In this document: one piece after another, positions 1 through 8,597 of the stretch
Position numbering within the stretch: position 1 is the stretch's first letter
Layout of the letters: each line of letters begins with the position of its first letter
Assembly (NCBI GenBank): GCA_030789695.1
Contig: CM061133.1
Span: forward strand, 95,473,528 to 95,537,527
Reading direction: 5' to 3'
Origin: Scilla litardierei
Taxonomy: Eukaryota > Streptophyta > Magnoliopsida > Asparagales > Asparagaceae
Length of the DNA: 64,000 nucleotides
Position numbers and translations under genes: made by a program
The notes under the pieces: model-generated
Seen by the model: the letters and a program-made list of their open reading frames with translations, nothing else
Told to the model about the DNA's origin: nothing
The model's database searches: none

Positions 1-1674
1 CTCAATTAATCGCTCCGCCCTAGATTTCTCCTTGTCTTGTGGCTCCTTCTCCTTATCAACCTCAACTACCGGCTCAACCGGCTCCAAGCTTTCCTCCACG
101 GCCTCCTCAATAGGAATCATGGCGGGAGTGGTGTCCTTCCCGCCTCTAGTAGTGACGGCAACTACGGCGTTGATGTGGCCCGTGTTGCCCCGTGGGTTTT
201 GCTCCGGTTGCGCCGGCAATCTTTGAGTGTTCCGGTTGAGCAATGCCAATTGCTCCGATATTTGGGCCACTACGGTATTGAGAGATTCTTGCCCCGCCTT
301 CAAAGTAGCATTCACCTTATTTTGCTCGACCATGAACGCCTCCACTCTAGATTCGAAGTCGGTTCGTTGAGGAGCTTGTGGAGGGTTTTGATTTTGATTC
401 CTCCACCCTTGGTTGTATCCGGGAGGCCTATACGGTGGGACTTGTTGCTTCGGTGGAAAGTTTTGTTGCGGAGGCCCCCTCGGTGGATAGTTTTGTTGTT
501 GGGGTGGTGGTGGTCGAGCTTGTTGAGGCGGTGGTTGTGGCGGGTTCAAGGCTCCTTCATTGTTGGCGTAGGAGAATCCCGGATGATTTCTTGCGGCCGG
601 ATTGGACCAATACCCTTGGTTCCCCGCAACATATTGTATTTGCTCCAAGGATCCTTCTCCTTGCTCTCCTCCCGAGTACATGACTTGAGATTGGTCTTGC
701 CAATCACACATTTGGTTGGTCGGTGCGGAGGTGGATGGGCTACCTTGGGGCTCCGTGATGAATTTCTCCAATCTCTCCACCACCTTGTGGAGAGAATCAA
801 ATTTGCTCGTGAGCTCCGCTACGGCCTTTGCCTCGTAGATGCTAGTTGGCTTTAAGGAGGATGTGGAGTGTCCTCGCTCATCGCCCCACTGTTGGTTATT
901 TGAGGCCATCTCCTCAATTAGGGCCGTAGCTTCCTCGGGAGTCTTTGACAAGATTGCACCATTCGCCGCGGCATCAATAATTTGTTTGGTCCCCGGTTGG
1001 AGACCGTTGTAGAAGCTATGAACTAGCTCCCAGTCCTCTATACTGTGGTGCGGGCATTGGTGCTGCAAATCCTTAAATCGCTCCCAAGCTTCATAGAGCG
1101 TCTCCTGTGGTCCTTGTTTGAAGGACATGAGAGCGCTCCGGATCTTCACCGTCTTGGATGGCGGATAGAATTTGTCAATAAATGCGCTCGCCAACTCGTC
1201 CCAAGTAGTGAAGACTCCGTCAGCCTGCGTCCTCAACCAATAGAGTGCCTTGTCCTTAAGCGTGAAGGGGAAGAGGCGCAGTCTGATAGCGTCGTTGGAG
1301 ACCCCCGGCATCTGGAATGTGGCGCACTTTGACAAGAATAGTTGGATGTGGTAGTGGGGGTTCTCATGTGCGTTCCCATGAAACGGGTCTTGTTGCATCA
1401 ACACCACCAATCCAGTCTTTAGCTCGAAGTTCTTGTCGGCCGCCAACCCCGGCATGGCAATGGACGAGGTGGTAGAAGAAGTCTTAGGCCGAAGCCTATC
1501 TCGAATCGAGATTATCCTTGCCATCCTTGCCGCCAATTCTTCAGGAGTTTCCGGGTTGGTCATATACCTCCCGTCCGGATCTTGTCTCTTTTCCGCTCTA
1601 AGTCTCCGCGCGGTACGTTCGATCTCGGGATCAAATAATAAGTCTTCTGGGTCCGCCGTAGATCGCGTGTACAT
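1..1674 (-). CDS. gag: Athila I gag-protease, partial (left copy, cut by window edge)
   Basis: This is the same gene as at 5561-8422, displaced by exactly 6748 bases and almost identical. Its start codon is at 1674-1672. It encodes the Athila capsid region, with the pattern of a tryptophan- and leucine-rich core followed by a Gln/Pro-rich linker, and is open to the window edge. Where the right copy has a TAA stop (7493-7495), this copy has CAA (745-747), so Gag and the protease-containing part are one uninterrupted frame here. This copy therefore shows that the stop in the right copy is a private mutation and not a programmed Gag terminator. The protease domain itself lies beyond the left edge. 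Confidence 0.85.
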   Translation of the reverse strand, partial: MYTRSTADPEDLLFDPEIERTARRLRAEKRQDPDGRYMTNPETPEELAARMARIISIRDRLRPKTSSTTSSIAMPGLAADKNFELKTGLVVLMQQDPFHGNAHENPHYHIQLFLSKCATFQMPGVSNDAIRLRLFPFTLKDKALYWLRTQADGVFTTWDELASAFIDKFYPPSKTVKIRSALMSFKQGPQETLYEAWERFKDLQHQCPHHSIEDWELVHSFYNGLQPGTKQIIDAAANGAILSKTPEEATALIEEMASNNQQWGDERGHSTSSLKPTSIYEAKAVAELTSKFDSLHKVVERLEKFITEPQGSPSTSAPTNQMCDWQDQSQVMYSGGEQGEGSLEQIQYVAGNQGYWSNPAARNHPGFSYANNEGALNPPQPPPQQARPPPPQQQNYPPRGPPQQNFPPKQQVPPYRPPGYNQGWRNQNQNPPQAPQRTDFESRVEAFMVEQNKVNATLKAGQESLNTVVAQISEQLALLNRNTQRLPAQPEQNPRGNTGHINAVVAVTTRGGKDTTPAMIPIEEAVEESLEPVEPVVEVDKEKEPQDKEKSRAERLIE

Positions 1675-1825
1675 GCACAGTGAAAACAGAGTTTCAAAGA
1701 GATGATTAGTACCGTGGAAGGGTTAGGTAAAAATAGCAAAGGAAATAATAATGGTAAAAGAAATAAAATAAAAAGAAAATAAAAGAGAGAAATAGCTAGG
1801 TGAGAAAGAATCAAACGCAATCGCC

Positions 1826-1843
1826 TCCCCGGCAACGACGCCA
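1826..1843 (-). other. Primer binding site of left Athila I copy (mutated)
   Basis: On the minus strand this matches the tRNA-Asp type PBS TGGCGCCGTTGCCGGGGA except for one base: plus-strand GACGCC here against GGCGCC at 8574-8591. It lies a few bases inside the LTR edge at 1850. The mismatch is close to the end that pairs with the tRNA 3' terminus and might weaken priming. Confidence 0.85.
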
Positions 1844-2212
1844 AAAACTTGATCGCGCCCCGGCGTACACGTCCCGAGGCGACGGTTGTAGTTTTACCGC
1901 AAGCGCACGGTATAGCGGCGAGCGGGTATCGAACACAGGGAGGACGAATGACCGTGCTTGCTCCTAATCAACCTGGCTATTCAGAGGGATAACTGCCTTG
2001 GGCGATCCTGTCACAATCGTCAGACAAAAGTGCAAAATATCAAATCAAATAGAGAACGCCTAGGGAATGGGGAATCCCCACTACTCACCGTATTTCACAA
2101 TTGTGGTTCGCCGGTATCAAAATCGCTAGGATGAGAATTCGGATGAACTAGTTGCAACTAAATGTGGAACCAAGCTCACGCTCTCGCGCTGTTGCCGGTC
2201 TATAGCTATCCT

Positions 2213-2508
2213 GGGTTTGGGTCCAATCTCTTGCAAACCCTACCCTAGGGAAGCTAGCATTAGGATCAACATCATCGTCCAATTGCGCACCGAGCCCAAT
2301 CTCTTGCAAACTCGGTCCACAATCAAGATTAGGATAGTTCCTACCCGTCCAATCTCTTGCAAACGGGTATCGGCACGGAATTGCAACCGGAGATCCTAGC
2401 ATCGATCCAATTTCTTGCAAACCGATACTTCGAAAATCCGACTCCAACCCAATTCGGATTTCTAGGGCTTCCCATCGAATTGGGATCCAATCTCTTGCAA
2501 ATCCCGAT
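2213..2508 (-). repeat. Array of constant-loop hairpins in Athila I LTR
   Basis: The 15-mer CCAATCTCTTGCAAA (one copy CCAATTTCTTGCAAA) occurs at 2223, 2296, 2349, 2407 and 2487. Each copy is flanked by a short inverted repeat of a different sequence: ACCGAG/CTCGGT (2289-2316), TACCCG/CGGGTA (2342-2369), ATCG/CGAT (2401-2426), ATTGGGA/TCCCGAT with one G-T pair (2479-2508), and GGGT/ACCC (2219-2240). A sixth hairpin, AAATCCGA/TCGGATTT (2434-2461), has another loop. The array lies downstream of the TATA-like box, so it should be in the transcript leader. The same array is at 8961-9256. Confidence 0.8.
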
Positions 2509-2988
2509 TGATGTGAATACCTAGCCATCCGTAGTAATTCGATCCCAATCTAATCCCTAATAACAATCCTAGCTCAATTTCTACCAACTCAACACAAATA
2601 CGAAATTGGGCTCGTAGGGTTCATCCCCACGCCCCAAGACGTGGAGACTACTCACTAATCATAGCAATAGCACAATAATTGGCAAAGAAATAGACAATGG
2701 AATTCATCACAACTATGATATAAACAATAAAAATAGAGTTTTTGTGGAAGAGAAGTGCAAACCAATGTAGATCTTCAATCAACCCAACAAAAATCCAAGT
2801 TTTTCTCTTCACCAATCACAATTAATAAAACTAAAAAGTAGACTCAAAAAGCTGCAAAAAATCTGAGAGGTGGCCCCCTAAAACTAGGGTAAAAACAGAG
2901 CTTAAATAGCCCCAAAAATCGTCTAAAAATCCTGACCAAAACGCCCCTGCACAGCCTGTTTTCCGCAAATTTCGCTACAGGCAGCGCA

Positions 2989-3376
2989 TCGCACTCGGCC
3001 GAGTGACAAAAGTCGCTCGGCCGAGTGAAAACCCTGTCAATTTCCAGTAAGTCGTGGGCTTCAGGGGTCTTCAGTTCGGGGGCGGCTCGGCCGAGTGAGT
3101 TGTCGTCACTCGGCCGATGGCTTCACTTCACTCGGGCGGACGGGATTTGCCACTCGGCAGAGTGGGTCTTCTGAAGCTCAGATGGCCGAAAAACAGTAAC
3201 TTCGGTCTTTTTGAGGGCCTTCGTCTGGGCGCCACTCGGGCGGACGTGGTATCGTCACTCGGCCGAGTGGGTCTTCTGTGCTCGGCCGAGTGCACAGGTA
3301 ACTCGTGTCTGAATTGGTCGGCCGAGCAGTGTCTCGCTGGTCGGCCGAGTGGCTCCTCCGCTCGGCCGAGTGGGAC
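2989..3376 (-). promoter_or_regulatory. Palindromic CTCGGCCGAG cluster upstream of the Athila I TATA-like box
   Basis: About ten intact or decayed copies of ACTCGGCCGAGT are packed into under 400 bp of U3. They lie just upstream, in transcript direction, of the TATA-like CTATTTAAG at 2910-2902. Clustering of one palindrome before a core promoter looks like an enhancer array. The binding protein is unknown. Confidence 0.55.
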
Positions 3377-3667
3377 ACAAAAAATGCCCAAACTGGTCGT
3401 TTTGGCCTCCTCGTCGCTCCGGCGACGTCCATTCTTCTTCCGCTCCTCTCCAACAGCAAAATACCCCTCGGGGAGGTCGTCGGTGGCCGTCTAGATTACA
3501 CGCATCTCGAGATCACTCCTAATCGCGCCAAATCACCTGAAATGCGACAAAAACAACAAATCGTGAAAAGCATCGCAATATCGTCGATATGTCGTGAAAA
3601 ACATGATTTGGGCGATCAAAATGGCATGCAAACATGCGGGAAAAGGGTGTAAAATAAGGAGTGATCA

Positions 3668-3684
3668 AAATCCCCCAAGCTTGC
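3668..3684 (-). other. Polypurine tract of Athila I
   Basis: On the minus strand AAGCTTGGGGGATTTTGATCA runs straight into the LTR start TGATCA. The G-run next to the 3' LTR is the expected plus-strand primer. The Athila II tract at 46139-46152 has almost the same sequence (AGCTTGGGGGATTTTGA), which supports the assignment. Confidence 0.85.
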
Positions 3685-5560
3685 CTCTTACTCGTCCTCG
3701 AGGAAGATAAGTAAAAAGCGAACCCGGTGGATTCGGAAAACGAAAACGGCGAAAAACGAAGAAAAAATGAAAAACGAAGAAGAATGAAAACCAAACGAAA
3801 ATAAAGAAAGAAAGAAAGAAGAGGTAGGATGCTAGATCATTTCCTCAGGACGTGGGTTTCACCTACTCTTATAGCATGCACCGAGTGAGAAATACATGTC
3901 AAAGAATCTCATTTTGATATCATAGTAGAATAGTGCAAGTAGAAAATAGAAAACACACGAACAACGGTATAATCATGAAAAATGGAATGATTTTAAAATT
4001 AACATCGCCTGAGTCATCTAAAGCGGTATACAAGTCTCAGATCACACACTTTTCAATTGAACGCTTTCTATCTGGAGTATAAGAGTATCACATCATAGAA
4101 TAGAGAGAATAGAAAAGTATGGGTTTCATGAAATGAATGCTAGGCTTAGATTTCTGGATTTCGTAAAGCTAGAAACAATCTCACCGAGTATAGAATATTA
4201 CTTAGCCTAGGTTGTCGTGCAATGTCAAGTAGTCGCTCTCTCACACATCAATGGATCTCCTCCCCCAAGCTTATCTATAAGCGTGGTGGCACAAAAATAT
4301 TTACATCCCCATTTTTATATAGCTCCAAAGGCAAAGAAGAGAAAGAAGAAAGAAAATAAGCGAGATGGGATCTTTTATTGAGGATTTTTCCTCTTTTCTC
4401 TCTTTTCTCTTTTTTTTTCTTCCTTTTTTTTTCTTTTTCATATATACAATGATCCCAATTCAAAGAGAGATAATGATATACGAGAATGTTCTTCTCTCTT
4501 TTATTATATATTTTTTTCTTTTTTTTTTGGAAGAAGAGATTTGGAGCTAGGAATTAATAGCGGGGGAAATGCCATAAAATAGAATCACTAAGGGGAGATT
4601 CACCAATGAATTTAAAAGTAGAGAAATGATGTTCAAGATTTGTGGAGAAAGAAATAAATATAACTCTCGGCTCACTCTATAAGACATGCACGACAACTTC
4701 AGCAGGGTAATCTAATCTACTCAGTTTCGATCACAAAAAAGCTAACTAATCCAGATATATCATAGCTAACCATCATTCAATCATCCGGAAGTGAAGTGTA
4801 CAATTCATGCATATAGAAGTGATTAAGGAAAATAAGTCAGTGCTCCAGATATAGGCATTCAATGCGTGAATCTTGGTGTGTTTTCTGTGATAGCATACAT
4901 ATGAATATTCAGGCTCAGCTAATAATAAAATTTCATCCATTTTCATGAGGAAAAAGTGTGGGCTCCTATTCCTAAATGCAAGCGAGTCATAGCATATGAT
5001 ATCAGAAATGAAATCTAAGACACGACAAATATAGCATGCATATAGAATAAGCTAACTCCACGTAGACATCATCACAGAAAATTCATCTCTAGCATGAGAT
5101 GAAAAAAAAAGAAGAAGTAAAGATAAAAGGAAAATAGAACTATGCAATGCGGCACACAGGAAAGTAAGGAAAACGTGATGCATGGCGAAACAAAAGGAAA
5201 ATAACGAAAAATGAGTGCAAAAGTGAAAAGCGGTGTGAAAAACTGAAAATAAAGGTGGCAAATCGAAAAAGAACGTGAGAGCTCACTCGGCCGAGCCACC
5301 CCCGTCTCCGTGAGAGCTCAAGTTTTTCGCCGCCGGCCACCCCCGTCTCCGGTCACCTCCGGTTCGCTTATTTTCACCATTTTCTTCTCTTTTTGCGTAG
5401 TTTTTGAGGATCCGTGTGTCAATCGAACCCCTAACCCGAATCAAGTCACATATCTATCTGTTATACCCCTATTGCTCCATACATTTTGATTATTACTCGC
5501 TGATATCGCTTTTCCATGCGCAGGTTGCTTTTTGGAGCTTAGGGGAGCTCAGGGGAGCTT
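3685..5560 (-). other. Non-coding spacer of Athila I between protease gene and PPT
   Basis: No convincing reading frame is present. The stretch is A/T-rich with a pyrimidine-rich low-complexity run near 4375-4540. It holds a second PPT-like AGCTTGGGGGA on the minus strand (4272-4261) and a lone CTCGGCCGAG palindrome at 5285-5294. In autonomous Athila elements this space would hold reverse transcriptase, integrase and env-like genes, all of which are missing here. Confidence 0.7.
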
Positions 5561-5766
5561 CTACGGGCTGCTCAGGACTTCGTGGAGGCGCGGACTTCGC
5601 ACGCTTCCACTACTTAGCACTCGCGGCGTGTTTGGGTAAACTCTTTCCACTCTTTGTGCACACGCCGCACTTTTCACTTTTTCGGCGCGCGCTCGGGGCA
5701 GATATGCCGCCCCGGACACGGCCGCGGTCGAAGAGAGCTTCCGCGGTGGTCTCCTATCTCGAATAG
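5404..5766 (+). other. Antisense module in Athila I resembling the start of the Athila II env-like region
   Basis: Opposite to the element's gag-protease gene, the plus strand reads TTTGGGTAAACTCTTTCC (about 5631-5648) and, about 55 bases later, an ATG followed by CCGCCCC (5704). Athila II has TTTGGGTAAACTCTCTCC (about 44226-44243) and an ATG followed by CCTCCCC at 44364, in sense orientation. The segment therefore looks inverted in Athila I and overlaps the 3' end of its gag-protease frame. The 120-codon plus-strand frame ends at 5766 next to a GGGGGAGGCTCCCCC palindrome. Its function is unknown, and it may be only a rearrangement scar. Confidence 0.4.
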
Positions 5767-8422
5767 TGTTGGGGGGAGGCTCCCCCAAGCTAGCATTCGC
5801 CCCGGTCAACGGCTTAGCCGGCGATGCTGATTTCCGTACCGGCGGAGCTTTCTTTGGAGACTTTGATTTCGAGAGCTTGCAGAGCTCTCGAATCCTTGCG
5901 ACATCAGTGTCGCCTTCATCTTCATCAGCGGAGAAGTCGGGGGAATCATCATTATTGTCCGCATGGCCTAAATCCGGGCCTTCATCCAATTCTTCGTCAA
6001 AAAGGGCACCAATCGAGTGAGGAATCGCCTCCTCTATCACCTCATCAAGGAGGTCCATATAATCGAGCTCCTCATGGTAAGGCATGTGCTTCATTGCCTT
6101 GGGAATGTGGAGCTCCACCTCGATGTTTCCGACGTTTAAGGTTAAGGTACCTTCACGCACGTCGACGATGACTCCGGTGGTGGCGAGGAATGGGCGCCCA
6201 AGTATCAATGAGGTGTCTCCCTCCTCCTTAATGTCCATGATGACGAAGTCACATGGCAAGCATATTCCACCCGGGACTTGAAGTGGGATGTCTTCGGCAA
6301 TCCCCACCGGCCTTGTTATCCGTCCATCGGCTAATTGAATGCGCATGTCGGTGGGTTTCAACTTTGTCCCGGTGTTAAGCTTTAAGAACATGGAGAGGGG
6401 CATGAGACTCACACTAGCCCCAAGATCGACCAACGCCTTTTGAAGAGGCACGCCACCCAAAGTGCAAGGAATCCGAAAACTCCCCGGATCTTTAAATTTT
6501 GCCGGCTCCTTCTCTCTCTTGGTGAACCAAGAGCCCTCCTCGGCTAGCATTATCTTCTCCTTCCTTTTCCTCCCCGAAATCAAGTCCTTCAAAAATTTAG
6601 CATACGTGGGGATCTCGACGATGGCGTCGAGGAAGGGAATATTGAGGCTAACTCCCCTTAGATACTCGAGGAATTTCGCTAGCCTCTTCTCCATTTTTGC
6701 CTTCGCTAGTCTTTGGGGGAATGGGACCGGTGGCATGAAGCGCCTTTCCTCAATTAATCGCTCCGCCCTAGATTTCTCCTTGTCTTGTGGCTCCTTCTCC
6801 TTATCAACCTCAACTACCGGCTCAACCGGCTCCAAGCTTTCCTCCACGGCCTCCTCAATAGGAATCATGGCGGGGGTGGTGTCCTTCCCGCCTCTAGTAG
6901 TGACGGCAACTACGGCGTTGATGTGGCCCGTGTTGCCCCGTGGGTTTTGCTCCGGTTGCGCCGGCAATCTTTGAGTGTTCCGGTTGAGCAATGCCAATTG
7001 CTCCGATATTTGGGCCACTACGGTATTGAGAGATTCTTGCCCCGCCTTCAAAGTAGCATTCACCTTATTTTGCTCGACCATGAACGCCTCCACTCTAGAT
7101 TCGAAGTCGGTTCGTTGAGGAGCTTGTGGAGGGTTTTGATTTTGATTCCTCCACCCTTGGTTGTATCCGGGAGGCCTATACGGTGGGACTTGTTGCTTCG
7201 GTTGAAAGTTTTGTTGCGGAGGCCCCCTCGGTGGATAGTTTTGTTGTTGGGGTGGTGGTGGTCGAGCTTGTTGAGGCGGTGGTTGTGGAGGGTTCAAGGC
7301 TCCTTCATTGTTGGCGTAGGAGAATCCCGGATGATTTCTTGCGGCCGGATTGGACCAATACCCTTGGTTCCCCGCAACATATTGTATTTGCTCCAAGGAT
7401 CCTTCTCCTTGCTCTCCTCCCGAGTACATGACTTGAGATTGGTCTTGCCAATCACACATTTGGTTGGTCGGTGCGGAGGTGGATGGGCTTCCTTAGGGCT
7501 CCGTGATGAATTTCTCCAATCTCTCCACCACCTTGTGGAGAGAATCAAATTTGCTCGTGAGCTCCGCTACGGCCTTTGCCTCGTAGATGCTAGTTGGCTT
7601 TAAGGAGGATGTGGAGTGTCCTCGCTCATCGCCCCACTGTTGGTTATTTGAGGCCATCTCCTCAATTAGGGCCGTAGCTTCCTCGGGAGTCTTTGACAAG
7701 ATTGCACCATTCGCCGCGGCATCAATAATTTGTTTGGTCCCCGGTTGGAGACCGTTGTAGAAGCTATGAACTAGCTCCCAGTCCTCTATACTGTGGTGTG
7801 GGCATTGGTGCTGCAAATCCTTCAATCGCTCCCAAGCTTCATAGAGCGTCTCCTGTGGTCCTTGCTTGAAGGACATGAGAGCGCTCCGGATCTTCACCGT
7901 CTTGGATGGCGGATAGAATTTGTCAATAAATGCGCTCGCCAACTCGTCCCAAGTAGTGAAGACTCCGTCAGCCTGCGTCCTCAACCAATAGAGTGCCTTG
8001 TCCTTAAGCGTGAAGGGGAAGAGGCGCAGTCTGATAGCGTCGTTGGAGACCCCCGGCATCTGGAATGTGGCGCACTTTGACAAGAATAGTTGGATGTGGT
8101 AGTGGGGGTTCTCATGTGCGTTCCCATGAAACGGGTCTTGTTGCATCAACACCACCAATCCAGTCTTTAGCTCGAAGTTCTTGTCGGCCGCCAACCCCGG
8201 CATGGCAATGGACGAGGTGGTAGAAGAAGTCTTAGGCCGAAGCCTATCTCGAATCGAGATTATCCTTGCCATCCTTGCCGCCAATTCTTCAGGAGTTTCC
8301 GGGTTGGTCATATACCTCCCGTCCGGATCTTGTCTCTTTTCCGCTCTAAGTCTCCGCGCGGTACGTTCGATCTCGGGATCAAATAATAAGTCTTCTGGGT
8401 CCGCCGTAGATCGCGTGTACAT
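5561..8422 (-). pseudogene. gag-pro: Athila I gag-protease gene with one in-frame stop
   Basis: One frame of 954 codons reads from ATG at 8422 to the stop at 5561, broken by TAA at 7493-7495 (CAA in the left copy). Residues 1-310 are the Athila Gag capsid region, which forms the particle. A Gln/Pro-rich linker follows, probably the nucleocapsid region, with no CCHC knuckle recognised. The aspartic protease follows, with active-site DLGAS at 6427-6413 and a downstream ILGRPFL flap/core motif near 6210-6190. DLG in place of DSG/DTG is usual in Athila. The C-terminal tail from about 5775 onward is antisense to an apparently inverted module and is probably not original. Neither reverse transcriptase nor integrase follows. 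Confidence 0.88.
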
Positions 8423-8573
8423 GCACAGTGAAAACAGAGTTTCAAAGAGATGATTAGTACCGTGGAAGGGTTAGGTAAAAATAGCAAAGGAAATAATAAT
8501 GGTAAAAGAAATAAAATAAAAAGAAAATAAAAGAGAGAAATAGCTAGGTGAGAAAGAATCAAACGCAATCGCC

Positions 8574-8591
8574 TCCCCGGCAACGGCGCCA
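8574..8591 (-). other. Primer binding site of complete Athila I element
   Basis: On the minus strand the sequence is TGGCGCCGTTGCCGGGGA, six bases inside the 5' LTR. It is the tRNA-Asp type PBS typical of Athila and is identical to the Athila II PBS at 15316-15333. Confidence 0.9.
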
Positions 8592-8597
8592 AAAACT

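Larger units (their letters stand above)
1850..3667 (-). repeat. LTR of Athila I (3' LTR of the complete element, 5' LTR of the left copy)
   Basis: This 1818-bp direct repeat of 8598-10415 has TG...CA ends on the minus strand (TGATCAC ... GATCA). In transcript order it holds the start of U3 at 3667, a cluster of ACTCGGCCGAGT palindromes (3376-2989), a TATA-like CTATTTAAG at 2910-2902, and then a transcribed leader part with an array of hairpins (2508-2213). Private differences from the other LTR include 2193, 3139, 3152 and 3261. A PPT precedes it on the right and a PBS follows it on the left, which is why it acts as 3' LTR for one unit and 5' LTR for the next. Confidence 0.92.

Noticed and set aside
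2223..2501. CRISPR-like array (fixed repeat, variable neighbours)
   Set aside because: The spacing is irregular, the 'spacers' pair across the repeat as stems, and the context is a plant LTR.
2148..2528. 126-codon minus-strand frame with repeated FARDW-type residues
   Set aside because: The residue repeat is only the translation of the constant hairpin loop; the frame varies between copies of the loop and lies in the LTR leader.
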